The notes under the pieces: generated by a model | The model's database searches: none | Seen by the model: the letters and a program-made list of their open reading frames with translations, nothing else | Told to the model about the DNA's origin: nothing | In this document: positions 1 through 10,827 of the stretch, in pieces | Layout: the number at the start of each line of letters is the position of its first letter | Numbering within the stretch: position 1 is the stretch's first letter | Assembly: GCA_027604005.1 (NCBI GenBank) | Contig: JADGJT010000006.1 | Span: 62,001 to 126,000 of the forward strand | Source of the DNA: Dinochytrium kinnereticum | Taxonomy: Eukaryota; Chytridiomycota; Chytridiomycetes; Chytridiales; Chytridiaceae | Direction of reading: 5' to 3' | Length of the DNA stretch: 64,000 nucleotides | Translations under genes and position numbers: made by a program

Positions 1-595
1 ATTGTGAGCGATAGGAATCGGTGGGGTCACGATGTGCGGAGATGGTGGGCTGTGATGTTGGGGTTGTTGGTAGAGGTTTGGGAGTGTCGGAGGGTGATTT
101 GGTGAAGGTGTCAAGATTGAAGCTTCGTGTTGTTGGTGTGCCTGCAATAGACATCGCGTTTATATTCTTTGCAACGGAATCAACCCCATCGTAATCAGAT
201 CTCCACTGAAATATGCTAGTAAAGTTAAGGAACTTGTTCGGCCTCTCCGCAAGTCCGGGCTTCGTCTTCTTGATGCCAGCCGTGGTTGATGTCGGCCTGT
301 ACCGTCCTGTGTCAAGAGAATTCGACCTCTGACACGGACTAATTGCTGGTCTTCTGTCGTTAGGTGTAGGTGTCTTTCTGAAGCTTCCTCCAGTCTTCCA
401 AAACTCCGAGGACTGCTGTCGCATCATGTCACTGCCTGCATTGGTTAAAGTTGCAGCAGAGCTCTGCCGAGACGCCTGATGGTCCCACGACGCATTCCGT
501 TTCCCCGTCGAATCAACCTCTCCATCAGGGTCGCTGCTACTCCCAGAAAGCATCTTGAGCGGCGTCGGCGGCGGGTGTGAAGTGACGGGGAGCAT
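1..595 (-). CDS. Hypothetical Ser/Thr/Pro-rich protein, N-terminal part, cut by window edge
   Basis: An uninterrupted frame starts at the ATG at 595 and stays open for 198 codons to base 1, so the gene continues outside the window. The product starts MLPVTSHPPPTPLK and is rich in Ser, Thr, Pro, Arg and Asn, which suggests disorder. It has short TPxP and SxS stretches and one more ordered patch (FTSIFQWRSDYDG, around residue 125) that is the best candidate for a conserved motif. I recognise no family. It lies downstream of TRM11 on the same strand, about 270 bp from the TRM11 stop. A 198-codon open frame with biased composition and no stop argues against chance. The function is unknown. Confidence 0.55.
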   Translation of the reverse strand, partial: MLPVTSHPPPTPLKMLSGSSSDPDGEVDSTGKRNASWDHQASRQSSAATLTNAGSDMMRQQSSEFWKTGGSFRKTPTPNDRRPAISPCQRSNSLDTGRYRPTSTTAGIKKTKPGLAERPNKFLNFTSIFQWRSDYDGVDSVAKNINAMSIAGTPTTRSFNLDTFTKSPSDTPKPLPTTPTSQPTISAHRDPTDSYRSQ

Positions 596-865
596 TGTTT
601 TTCAAGTAGAGGACCGAACGAGGAGATTGTCAAACAGAGCCTCAATAACAAGGGATTTTCAGTTTGAACTCCGCCTGAACTTTGAATTGTTTGTTTTTTT
701 TCTCCTTGGGATTGCATCAAACAAAGCGCGCCGGCCGGAACATTTTATCTGAGCTATTGGTCCTAACGGAAATTCATTGATGTTGATGATGTGAATTGAG
801 TCGGAGGGATATGGTGAATGCGAATGAGGACATTGTAGCAAGATATCCAAACATGAGAAAATCTA

Positions 866-2699
866 TTACACATCATTGAAATACTGCCCGATCTTAAAGT
901 ATTTGTTCCGGAACCGCGAATGTGCCGGCGCATCGCCCTCCGGCTTATCCCAGTCAGCATCAGGTTCTGATTCAAGCAACTTCTCCATGGTGATCAGCCT
1001 CCGTGCCCACTTGCCAAAAAACTGTTCCGAGTTCGCAACCACGCGCAGACGAGGATGACTCGGTATATCCGATGGATGATATTCGTCTGGAACAGTAGGA
1101 AGCCAGTAAACCAGCCTACCTCCGGGAACCATCATTTCTGCGGCGAATGAGACCAGATCCAGAATAACTTCGTGTAGCTCATAAGGGACTGTTTGGGGAA
1201 GTTTCGGGTCTCCATTCCTAATATATAATTCAGAGGCAATGAGCCCTAGGTATGAGGAAAATAGCGGAACAGAAAACAAATTTTAGTTTAACATACGGTT
1301 TGAAAAAGGTTGTTTTGGGGGGCATCTTGTCATTGACACCAATCTTTCTTGCTCCTGCTCTCACACCATAAGGAGGCTACATTATGTTTAACTGTTATTT
1401 AAACTAAAATGACTTACATCACACACAATTGCGTCCCACAGCGGTGTCTTCCTCCATGGATTATGAGCTATAAGGGATCAAAAACCGCATAACACCAGCA
1501 GCACCAACCAATATCAGTGACAATATTATCCAGAACCCTACTGCCCAAGTTGTATTGGGCCACATTTGTTTTTATGCTTTTCGAATCTTTCGCTATTAGA
1601 TAAAATTTGATGAACACGGTTGGTTACCTTTGCCTCGAATTTGCCTCCCGTCAATATCTGACCCCATCGTGTAAGCTCCAAAATGAGCAGCACTTAGTAT
1701 AACACTTCCAGTTCCAACGAAAGGATCTAAAACCATGGATCCTTCCTTTGCCTTACAGGCACAGTATTGGTAATGAGTTGATAAATGAAAAAAAGTACGT
1801 AACACTTACAAGGGCCTGGTTTGCCATTATAAGAGAGAGCTCTGCGTCCATAGATGTTGTACCAAGGTAACCTCTCTTTTTTAAGTCAAATCGGTTGACG
1901 ATTGCTCTGTTCCCTGTCGCAAGCTACACCCTTAGAAACTGGCGCCGGAGAGCAAAAAAAGGAGAGAGCAAGTAATACCAAGATTCCGAAAATACATCTT
2001 TCAGGTCCCTCTCTAGGAGCAGAGAGGCCGCGGCGAGTGTAGTCACCGTAGTCCTCATAGTATTTAAATATCACACTGGGGTTCTTCAGGTCGATTTCTC
2101 CCGCAAATTCCAAAAACGAGAATCTCTCAATACGCTGCACTTGCTCCGGAACGGTCAATGTGCTTCCGAAGGCTGTGACCAGAAATTTGAAGCTGCATGT
2201 GAGATAAGGCTCACGCTGCCAGAATTGTAAGCATTAAAGCGTTGAAATAATAAGTTTACCATTTCCATGGGTAGATTTTGAACCTTCTTTAACAGAGATT
2301 CAAAGTCGTTAGCATCAGCCCATAGCTCTATTATCTCTCTGGAAACAAATTAGCCAAAAAAGGCAGCCGAGAGTCTTTACTTGATCAGAATAGATCTTGT
2401 GATGAGCTTCACAGCATCTTCCCTCGACCGCAGCTTGACAAAAAAGAAGGGTGACTTATTCCAAAGGTTTATATTAGTGTAATTTGAATGAATACTTACG
2501 TAAATGGAGAGTGTTGATGCATCGTACTGAATGTCCACCGCCTCAAGCTTTGCCAATGATTCCAGTTCTACAGTACATCATCATGAATATGCATCTCACT
2601 TGCAGCAACGCATCCGCAGAAGCACTCACCAGCCAGTCGAAAGTCCAGATGGATCTGAGCAAACTGGACGACGAAGGGTCTGAAGTCGCCGTCAGACAT
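866..2699 (-). CDS. TRM11: tRNA (guanine(10)-N2)-methyltransferase TRM11
   Basis: Catalytic subunit of the Trm11-Trm112 complex, which methylates N2 of guanosine 10 in tRNA. The N-terminus (MSDGDFRPFVVQFAQIHLDF) resembles the yeast start around VQVHLNFRRAEL, then continues after an intron with ELESLAKLEAVDIQYD. Further exons carry FLEFAGEIDLKNPSVIFKYY (about 2090-2140), the SAM-binding DPFVGTGS and GSDIDGRQIRGKG (about 1640-1730), and the catalytic DPPYG. The last is split by an intron of about 40 nt between Asp and Pro-Pro (about 1370-1425). The C-terminal exon (866 to about 1205) has PGGRLVYWLPT and KWARRL, as in the family. At least seven introns are needed. The start codon was chosen because the conserved N-terminus begins there, and an upstream ATG at 2824 is out of frame with it. 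The gene is divergent from PBDC1. Confidence 0.9.
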
Positions 2700-2779
2700 T
2701 CGTACAGAAAGGCAGCCTGGATTGTCACCACCACCTTTTTTTTTTTTTTTAAGGCGTTTCTTGAGCAAAGGCAGACAGG
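2700..2779. promoter_or_regulatory. Divergent promoter spacer TRM11/PBDC1
   Basis: Eighty bases separate the two divergent start codons. The spacer contains a 15-nt T run near 2735-2750 and no TATA-like box. It presumably holds both core promoters and 5' UTRs, or one UTR overlaps the other gene. Confidence 0.5.
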
Positions 2780-3639
2780 ATGGTCGGCGGAATAACAGCG
2801 GAGAATGCGGAGAATGTAAGCCATGAATATCCCATTACATTTGCTATTGGGACAAACATCTTTTTGATTGACGGAACTATCGCTGATACTTAATGCTTTA
2901 GCACCCAGGTGAGCATTTTAAAGCTAGGGTCTTAGGTCAGTGGTCTGATTGCTTTAAAAAGACATTGAGAAGCAATGGGCTGTTAAGGTTGGTAACCTTT
3001 TAATGAGTCCTTCTTTTTTGCTATCATTTTTATGGCTGCTGATTTCTCTCTTAACCAACGCAACCTTTGCATGCAATGGCTGACAATCTTATGTTTTAAA
3101 AGGCCATGCATCATGCAGAGACTTACTTTAAGCTGATCTCATCCATTGACCCCGCACGCCTACGCTTAACAAAGTAAGTTGATCTCCATCTTCACCATTA
3201 CTGGTTTTCGTCCACCCATCATCCACTTACCCCAATTCCAGAATTGACGATGAAATCTACAAGGACTTTCGCACAGAGTTTCCCGACCTGAGAGTCGAGG
3301 ACTTGAAGGAGCTCGAAGATTTTAAGACTGAGAAGGCCAAGGAGCGGTGGCGCAATTGGATTACAAAGTAAGCACGTCTTTTTACTCACCAGAAACCTGA
3401 TTTTTTTCTTGTAAAAAAAAGATACGAAAAGACCGTGGTTGACTACAACTTTGGAACCCTGCTCCGCATCAACCCTGCTTTTGACTACAGCGCCGACAAC
3501 AGTTTCTTCGGTGAGACGATCTTAATGATGTTTTCTTGTACTGACAGTTATCATTGCAGTGACCCGCATGCAGTTCTTTGCGATAGAGATTGCGCGGAAC
3601 AAGGAAAACCTCAACTCTGTACACTACACACCCAAATAG
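2780..3639 (+). CDS. PBDC1: PBDC1 family protein (yeast YPL225W-like)
   Basis: Small conserved protein whose yeast member YPL225W is a chaperone-like factor acting on nascent eEF1A; that role is from the family. Exons give MVGGITAENAEN, HPD, IEKQWAVK, then AMHHAETYFKLISS, KIDDEIYKDF, KERWRNWITK, VVDYNFGTLLR and QFFAIEIARNKENLNS. The order and motifs follow YPL225W (AETYWKLL, FDDEIYENF, DYNFGTLLR, QFYAFEIARN). Predicted exons: 2780-2815, 2902-2908, 2962-2987, 3103-3173, 3242-3367, 3422-3510 and 3560-3639. The second is a 7-nt microexon, needed to keep the frame (Asn-His-Pro-Asp). The donor after 2987 (gttggt) is weak. The stop is TAG at 3637. Length is about 145 aa, normal for the family. Confidence 0.88.
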
Positions 3640-3731
3640 AGCCTTTCAATCCAGCTCTCTCAAACTGACCGCTGAAGATTGTCGTTTTTTTTTTGTGCAC
3701 CTACCAACCTCATACTATTGTGGGTGCCCAA

Positions 3732-4224
3732 ATGTACCATTCCACTCAAGCCTTCCAGTTCATAACGCCGGAACCGTCACTGAAAGAAAGGTCACAGACA
3801 GGTAATAAAGCATCTCGCGCACTGGCCTTCCTAGACCTAGGAAAGGAGTGAACTTCTGTGCTTCCAAAAGGTTTTTGAACGGTTGACCTTTCTTTTCAGC
3901 GACGGCAGAGGTCTCGGATGCCATCCTGAACATCCTCAATGAATCCTCGGTGGGTCTCTACAGGGTTCAAGAGCATGTTTTCAAGAAGGTCCCGCAGCTC
4001 GTGAGCGAGCAGGTAGGATTTTTTTTTTTGAAGTGAGGTTGGTTGAACTCCCGCACCCACAGAGGGACCTCGAAGCCATATGCACACAAGTTGAGCTCGC
4101 CTCCTCCGACCTTTCGGAGGCCCAAGAACTTGTTGCCAAGATGGGTCGCATCACTGGCTTCTCCTCCAGCGTAGAATCGCTCAACCGTCTGCACTCGCTG
4201 CTCCCTCCATCCCCATCAAAATAA
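3732..4224 (+). CDS. BORC complex subunit 8-like protein
   Basis: Three exons (3732-3801, 3900-4012, 4063-4224) join in frame to a 114-residue helical protein starting MYHSTQAFQFITPEPS. The central segment, NESSVGLYRVQEHVFKKVPQ, matches the BORCS8/MEF2BNB signature (NEPSVALYRLQEHV). The following helix ends in ITGFSSSVESLNRL, like the vertebrate SVYFRSVEGLL. In animals BORC sits on lysosomes and recruits Arl8 for kinesin-driven movement, and the same role here is inference. The gene lies 93 bp after PBDC1 and 66 bp before ArgJ on the same strand. The identification rests on one motif plus size. Confidence 0.72.
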
Positions 4225-4290
4225 AATCCCATTCTCGGTCTTGTCATCACCATCACATCTTTTGAAGTACCTTTTTTCCAATTCGCCGTA

Positions 4291-5843
4291 ATGCTCCGAC
4301 GTCTCTTCTCAACCGCTGCAGAGACGGCGTCCAAGACACATCTCATTGCGCAGAGCGGTACTTATCCAAAGGAATTTGTAGCTGGCGCCGTGGCCGTTGG
4401 GATCAAGAAGCTTGATGGGAAGCTTGATATGGTCATGGTGCATTCCACAAAACCATGCACGGCTGCCGGAGTCTTCACCAAGAACGCGTTCGCCGCTGCT
4501 CCCGTCCAGGTTTGAATCCACGCCACTAATCGTCCAATCCTAATCGCCACAGGTTTGCAAGGAGATTTTGAAGAAAACAGGAGGCTCTGGCTTGACCAGT
4601 GTCATCGTCAACTCTGGTTGCGCGAACGCATGCACAGGAGCTCAAGGCCTCAGTGACGCCTGGGAGACCGTAAACACGGTCGACAAGGCTTTTTCACATG
4701 CTGGGCCTAATCCTTCCACATTGGTCATGTCAACTGGGGTGATTGGTCAACCTCTGGACATGACCAAGATTAACAACGGCATCAAGAACCTTACGGACGG
4801 AAAGACGCTCAGTGGCACACATAAAGGATGGGAAGCATCCTCGAAAGGAATAATGACCACCGACACCTTCCCCAAGCTCCGTTCGCATGAGTATAAAACT
4901 TCGGAGGGAGTGACTTGCCGTCTTGCAGGATGGAGTAAAGGCGCTGGAATGATCCATCCCAACATGGCAACGATGCTCAGCGCTGTCTTCACGGACGCTA
5001 GTATCAGCCAAAAATGTTTGGATTCGGCGGTTCGGTATGTCGCGGATAGGTCCTTTAACGCTGTCTCTGTCGACGGCGATACGAGTACCAACGATACATT
5101 TGTGGTTCTTGCTAATGGCGCTGCGGGCGGAAAGATCGTGGACGACATTTCTTCCAAGGAGTTCATTCAATTCCGCGATAATCTCTTGGCCCTTTCCACC
5201 GAGCTCGCAAAGCTGATTGTGCGCGATGGTGAAGGGGCTACCAAGTTTGTAGAGATCAGGATTAAGGTAATTTCATCATTCATAGATGATGCCCTTCCCG
5301 TTATTCGGAAATTAACGCATCCTGATCTATTCCTTCCCTTACAAGTGAACCTACGCTAACCTTTCTTCCCATTACAACCATCTCAACTGCCCTTCGCCGT
5401 CAGGGTTGCCCCTCCTTCGACGCCGGGAAACAAATAGCCTCAACCATAGCCACCTCACCCCTCGTAAAAACTGCCATCTTCGGACGCGACGCAAACTGGG
5501 GCCGTATCATCTGTGCAGTGGGCTACAGCGGTGTTCCTATCGACACCACCAAAGTCTCCCTCCACTTGAAATCTGGGCACGACGAGTCCCTATCCCTCCG
5601 TCTCTTCAACAAGGGCGGCCCAGATGATGTCAATGAAGCGAAGGCCGCAGAGATTTTGAAGAATGAGGACATTGTGATTGAGATTGACTTGCAGAGTGGG
5701 AAAGATGTTGTGAGTATGTACACTTGCGACTTTAGTCACGGATATATTAGCATTAATGCTGATTGTAAGTTTTTTGATATCCAACACTTTGCTTCCCCTT
5801 ATTTTTCTTGCTTCTTCTGACGCTCATTGTAGATCGGTCCTAA
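4291..5843 (+). CDS. ARG7: Arginine biosynthesis bifunctional protein ArgJ (ornithine acetyltransferase)
   Basis: Mitochondrial ornithine acetyltransferase / N-acetylglutamate synthase of the acetyl cycle of arginine synthesis. Exons 4291-4509, 4553-5266, 5404-5764 and 5833-5843 give about 434 aa, the usual size. The N-terminus (MLRRLFSTAAETASKT) looks like a mitochondrial presequence. KPCTAAGVFTKNAFAAAPVQ, NSGCANACTG and MSTGVIGQPLDM are family motifs. KGAGMIHPNMATML holds the autoproteolytic Ala-Thr site, with the Thr as nucleophile of the beta chain. The third exon has FGRDANWGRIICAVGYSG. The last exon is only 11 nt and supplies the Tyr-Arg-Ser terminus typical of NGDYRT-like ends. No damage is seen. 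Confidence 0.95.
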
Positions 5844-5935
5844 ATCTTTGTTACATTCGAGTCGGTCGATTCACCCGTGCGGTGCGCTGGTGCATAGCTG
5901 AATAAAACATGTAACGAATGATAGGTTTTCGTTAC

Positions 5936-6763
5936 TTATGGTTCCTCCAAACCCTTAATCTCGGTCTGCAACTTTCGACCTTCCTCTTCAGCCTTTCTCA
6001 ACCGTTCCTTGAGCTTCTCTGTTTCCGTTAAAATGACTTCATTGGCGTCCAGGTATCTCTTAGCCTCCTCCTCTTCCACCTCTAGGGCTAGGTCGTTGAA
6101 GTGGATTAGGCAAAACAAAACAAAAGCTTCAAAAAGTACTCACAGAAATTCGGCGCATTAGTTCTAGCAGGGTTATTCGTGTAAGCGTTTAGCATTGGCA
6201 GCATATCTTCATTGGGTTCATTGAACACCTTCGTTAAATGGTTAAGACATTCAAGGCAACTCGAAAACTACTGACGATCTCATCGTACTTTTCCGCAATG
6301 ACCTGCCGCTTGATCTGCATGCCATTGGCATCGTTCTCCTTGGGATAAAGCTGGAGTTGGTGGTATAATTGAATGTGCTTTTCTCCGGGATCCTGCAGAG
6401 TGATTCGGATGAGAATCTCAAACTCTCCCCACCCGGTTTCCGTCACTTCGAAAGGGTGCTTTTCAATGACTGGTAGCCATTAAGTTACCCACCAATTATG
6501 ATAAAGGCAAACCTCTGTTGTGGTTCGGAAAGCTCTCATGCAGCTTGAACGAGACTTTCTTGATGTAGTAATTCAGGTCCTCTCCGTCCACACCTCGGAC
6601 ATACACCGTCCATTTGTGGGTATGAGAAGGGTCGCTTGGTGTATCCTTCTTCCCCAATGGAGTGGCTATGGATCCGTAGAGTATAGGTTTGGATATCGAC
6701 ACATTCTTTGCAGAGCTTAGTCGCATTCAGAGGCCTTAAAAAGCTCACCTTAACCCTCCCCAT
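5936..6763 (-). CDS. YAF9: YEATS-domain protein Yaf9/GAS41
   Basis: Histone acyl-lysine reader shared by the SWR1 and NuA4 chromatin complexes. The first exon is only 15 nt (MGRVK, 6749-6763). Then come KPILYGSIATPLGKK, SHTHKWTVYVRG, YYIKKVSFKLHESFPNHNR, and after a further intron FEVTETGWGEFEILIRI. The last is the YEATS beta-sheet with the Trp-Gly-Glu-Phe cage segment. The C-terminal exons carry EEEAKRYLDANEVILTETEK and KLQTEIKGLEEP, the coiled coil that docks GAS41 in its complexes. Predicted length is about 225 aa, normal for the family. The tail-to-tail gap from ArgJ is under 100 bp. Confidence 0.92.
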
Positions 6764-6869
6764 TTCGAAATTATTATAAATATTCAAAAATAAAAAAAAA
6801 CAGCGACAGATAACAAAAACACGGAACGTGAAATATGTAGATATTTGATTTGCAAGAGGTAATTATTAA

Positions 6870-9348
6870 TTACGTTCCAGCCGTGCCATACTCCTTATTC
6901 CAATCTTCAAATGCCTTTAATGACGATCTGGAGACGGAAGGACGAATGGTTCCAATGGCACTTTCAAAATCTTTCAAAAGAATAGGCCGTAGGTCTTCGG
7001 CGGCAGCAGACACCAGAGCATCGCCAAGCGACCTTATGGGACCTAGAGATGCTTCACGAGCTATGTATACATAACAGTCAAGAGATAAAAAATATTATGA
7101 TCAAAGGCTTAAAAAAGTTGATTGTTTAATCACCTAAAGCCGTAATATCGCTACCCGAATAACCATCCGTAGCCTGGATTAGCCTCTGTATATCTCGCTC
7201 AGAAAGCTTGTGATGATGACCCTTTAAAAGATGCAGAATGAACGAGTATCTGGTTTGCGCTTCTGGGAGGGGTATATAGATTCGTTTTACAAGTCTCCGC
7301 AGGGCAGCTTCATCCTATGGATGAAGACACGTCAGCATCATTCAATGAAGTTTTCCTGAGATCCCAGAATATCTTACCAGTTCTTGCGGTCTATTGGTGG
7401 CGCCTTAAAAAAGAAATAGACGTTAACTTTAATGTTATCATGAATAAAATTACCCATCACCAAAAGCCTATCCTCCGACCCAGACGTCAGACCATCAAAC
7501 TGTAATAAAAATTCCGTCTTCAATCTTCGCGAAGCCTCATGCTCCGATTCTGACCGCTCCGTAAGAATAGAATCAATTTCATCTGGAAAAACAAAGAATC
7601 AGACTTCTTAAAACACCGCAGAACTGTACCAATAAAAATAATGGACGGCTGAAGCTCCCGGGCCATTAAGAATAAGGCCCGCACCATCTTTTCTCCTTCT
7701 CCAACCTTAAAAGAGTTAAGATAGTGCAAGGAATTTCACAATAATCACAAATTTGGAAGTCAATGTGGAGGCACTAATTGAAAAAAATGTTGCTTTTGAC
7801 TCATGCGCTACAGCCTTTGCCAGCATAGTTTTTCCAGTCCCAGGCGGACCGAACAATAGCACGCCGCGAGCCGGACTTCTTAGTCCCGTAAAGAGCTCTG
7901 GTCGAAGGGTCGGAAGAATGACAATCTCCCTAAGCGCCTGCTTCGCCGCATCGAGACCAACTAAAAAGTAAGAAAGATGCAGAGTTGTTGAATCATGTTG
8001 CATACCGATATCGCTCCACGTAACACTTGGTCCATTAACTACAATCTCATTAAGAATTTTGTTGGCTGTTGCGGTGTCAACATTTGAGTTCTTCCACGTC
8101 TTACTGGAGCTGGTAGGTTTGGATGACTAATAAAATAGAGGTGAGGCTCACTCAGATATATAATCAAACCTCAGATGGTTTCGGTCGGCCAGAAAACGAA
8201 GACTGGCGACTAAGCGTCCTTCCATTTGTACTAGCTATAACATAATTAGGTAAACATATCATCAAAGCCGTACTTTTCGCAGACAGCTCTTTTACTCGCT
8301 CCTCTATGTGGTCCAAGTTTGTCTTTAACTTGGAATTTAACGCTTCAGCTCGAAGCCTAACAAAAACCTTACTCAACAAATTCATAGAAACCAAATATAG
8401 GTTACCTTTCCTCCTCAGTCGGGAACTGCATGCGCAAAGCGGAACGAAGATCCCTCATCCCCCTTCTGTAAAGCTCCAGTATTGATGAAGCATCACCACC
8501 AGTCTGCTCCTTATCCAGCGCAACCGACAGCACTCTGTAAGCCTGATCAGCAAGCAGCTTATGCTGACGCAAGGCTAGTGATGCGTTCGAGCTCGACGAA
8601 GCCATTTTTGAAAAGAAAGGATCGGTGCTTAAATCTTCTTGTGATGACGAGTTTACACAACTGCTTATAAGCCTACGTGTTGTGTTTGAGCTGGCGGTGG
8701 GTCGGCCAACACCTGGAGATGGGGGACGCTTGACTTTTGGCTCGGACGGTGATGGGGATGGCGGCCTTCGGGATGGAGAGGGAGGCCTTGAAACGGAGGT
8801 TGGTGTCGAGAATCTGCGCCTTAAACCGTCGGCTATGGGATCAACGGAATGATGAAAAGGTAGAGGCGAGGATTTCGTGGGGATGATCAGGTTTGGCAAG
8901 GGTTTCTGATGGCCAAGCGGATATCAGAATGGGAAATGTTAAGGCTTCAATTCGATACCTTTGGTGATTTGGCTGCTAAGTCTCCAGACGGGCCCAGTAA
9001 CGATGTATCAACCTGGATGGATGACTCAGGCTTCTTTTTGCCAAGACCCTTCGCTTGTGACTTTGTGGAAGTTATTCTCCTCCTTATCAATACGAATGCA
9101 ATAGCAAGAGAAAAGGAGAGCAGGAAGAACAGCGCTTGTGGGTAGGGACGTAGATGGAAGGTGAAGTCGCTCCCGTCAAAGAACGACCGAATGGAAGCAG
9201 TGAAATCCTCCACAAACGCCGACAGCGATTCCAACGTCGATGACAGGGTAAGGTGCAATGAGGCGGGTGGCGAGCGTTGCAGCAGTGCGCTCGTCAGAGA
9301 GTCAGTCCAGTTCTTAAGCAATCCCCAGGAGTCGCCCAGCCCCTTCAT
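6870..9348 (-). CDS. SPAST: Spastin-like microtubule-severing AAA ATPase with N-terminal membrane segment and MIT domain
   Basis: The first exon (8973-9348) encodes a hydrophobic stretch at about residues 71-88 ([17 protein letters not shown]) followed by RRR. A good intron (donor gtatcg, acceptor catcag, about 52 nt) joins it in frame to [13 protein letters not shown] and the MIT domain ([33 protein letters not shown]). The AAA core has [20 protein letters not shown], Walker [37 protein letters not shown] and SIIFID. It ends [14 protein letters not shown] with the stop at 6870-6872. Spastin uses a membrane hairpin to sit on ER or lipid droplets, and this layout matches the long M1 isoform. 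Read naively, the locus looks like two genes. At least eight introns are present. Confidence 0.9.
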
Positions 9349-9399
9349 CAGTGCATGCTGATGAGAAAAATGATTTTATTTGTTATATTTCTGTATTTG

Positions 9400-10231
9400 C
9401 TACACCTTCGGGCTCACGACAGCATCGTCTCTCAGCAGGTCCCGCGAGAGGAACCAGCCTTCCGCGAATCCAACGATAAGTGCTGCGAGCAGCGATATTA
9501 GCGTGCGCTGCGGGCAAAAAAAAGGGGAAGGATTAGGAGATGTGCTTGGATTGATACTTCTCCTCAATGTACTGCAACTCACAGCGCCAACGTCTGGTGC
9601 AAGGTTTTGTCCAAAGTAAAAGACGGCCACAAACACCGCTGCCATGGACATCAAGACGTTCAGCACTGAGCCCACTGCTCCCATGGCTCTCTTGGCATCT
9701 GCCGTATCGTCTCGAATAGTAGGACCGTCCGACCTCACGTCGGCTGTCATCCGATCGTACTCCTGGCGGTCCAGGTTCTCTTGGCACGATTGCAGGATTT
9801 CCAGGAGCTTGTCGGACTTACCTGGTGGTCAATATATTTTAAAGACCTACACAATTCATCTTCACCTTTTCCCGAGGTGGCGGACTCTTTAAAATCATCT
9901 GGCTCCCTTGCACAAGCCCCTTCAGTGAAAGAAAAGTGATATCTTTAACAAAGAACAATATTTATTAGACCCTTCTTTGAAAGCCTTTCGGCCAGTTACC
10001 GGCTGTTGCATTTGATGTCTTGAGGGCCCGCACCACCTTGGAGACCAGACTGTGCGGGATGGCTTTTGGGGTATCGCTGGTCCCCTCCTCACCATCCCTA
10101 CTCCCAATGCTGCCACCGTTCCTGTAGACCTCCAACTCGGCCAGCAAAGCCTTGTTGCTGCTGCTCGGCGGGCATGAGAAGACGAGGTCGATTGCTGTTT
10201 GTATTTTCGAGGTGAACCTGAGCTCAACCAT
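9400..10231 (-). CDS. VMA12: V-ATPase assembly factor VMA12/TMEM199
   Basis: ER membrane factor that helps assemble the V0 sector of the vacuolar H+-ATPase. The first exon starts MVELRFTSKIQTAIDL and includes KAIPHSLVSKVVRALKTS. A middle exon has GSQMILKSPPPRE, a divergent form of the family's LLxGSxxxxPxPP signature. Then SDKLLEILQSC and QEYDRMTADV precede two membrane helices, VLMSMAAVFVAVFYFGQNL and LISLLAALIVGFAEGWFL, split by an intron. Two splice choices are possible at the third exon (acceptor before or after gtaag, about 9838), so about 2 codons are uncertain. It ends 51 bp before the spastin start and is divergent from the ATP19-like gene. Confidence 0.8.
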
Positions 10232-10282
10232 CCCTCAATTTTCCATAGAGCCAAATTTTCCCCCCTTACGAGAAAATCGAAA
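10232..10282. promoter_or_regulatory. Divergent promoter spacer VMA12/ATP19-like
   Basis: Only 51 bases lie between the VMA12 ATG and the base that opens the split ATG of the ATP19-like gene. The spacer has short T/C runs and no obvious TATA box. Both products belong to rotary ATPases (vacuolar and mitochondrial), so co-regulation is possible, but that is inference. Confidence 0.45.
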
Positions 10283-10714
10283 AGTGAGTGGGAGCTCGGC
10301 CAGCCACGATGCGACACGACCTAATGCTAACGATATTCCCCTTCCCCCATCACTCCTGATATGATGCAGTGTCTATCGGCAATCCCTTCGAGACCTACAC
10401 CATCGGTGGCATGAAAGTGCCCCGTTACAGGGTGAGTATTGTCTCTGTCTTGGACTTCAACCGTCTGCACTTCTCTGATCCTTTGTTCACCCCCTCCTTG
10501 TGATATCCCACAGGTTGCCCTGTTTGGCATTTTCGGCTACTTCGCCTTCTTCGTCGGCCGCACCGTTTACTCGAAGTTGCAGCCCAAGGCTCCCATCAAG
10601 TTTGAGAGCGCGGAGGAGGAGGACTTCGTGAAGAGGTACATCAAGCACACGCACGAGGAGGCCCACAAGCCCGTCCTCCTCAGGCAGCCCTACACCGGCC
10701 CCAGCGGTATCTAA
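10283..10714 (+). CDS. ATP19: Mitochondrial ATP synthase subunit K-like (ATP19 family)
   Basis: Small inner-membrane subunit of the F1Fo-ATP synthase. The frame MSIGNPFETYTIGGMKVPRYR lacks a contiguous ATG. The A is the last base of the upstream exon (10283), followed by a gtgagt donor, and TG opens the next exon at 10370, so the start codon is split by an 86-nt intron. Exon 3 (10514-10714) has one membrane helix (VALFGIFGYFAFFVGRTVY), then an acidic segment (SAEEEDFVKRYIKHTHEEA). This is the Atp19 layout of a beta-turn GK/MxVPxxxLA start, one helix and a DEEKFI-like tail. Length is 87 aa. The call rests on layout and short motifs. Confidence 0.75.
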
Positions 10715-10827
10715 GTGGCCTGAGATTCGTCCCTCCTCTACAAGCGTCATTCTGGTTTTATATTCAATGGACGATATGATGGTTTTTGCAAGGGGTTTCA
10801 TTTCATTTTCTTAAAACGATCTCTATC

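Noticed and set aside
8947..9348. Separate small membrane-protein gene
   Set aside because: It splices in phase to the spastin MIT exon through a good 52-nt intron and matches the spastin N-terminal membrane segment.
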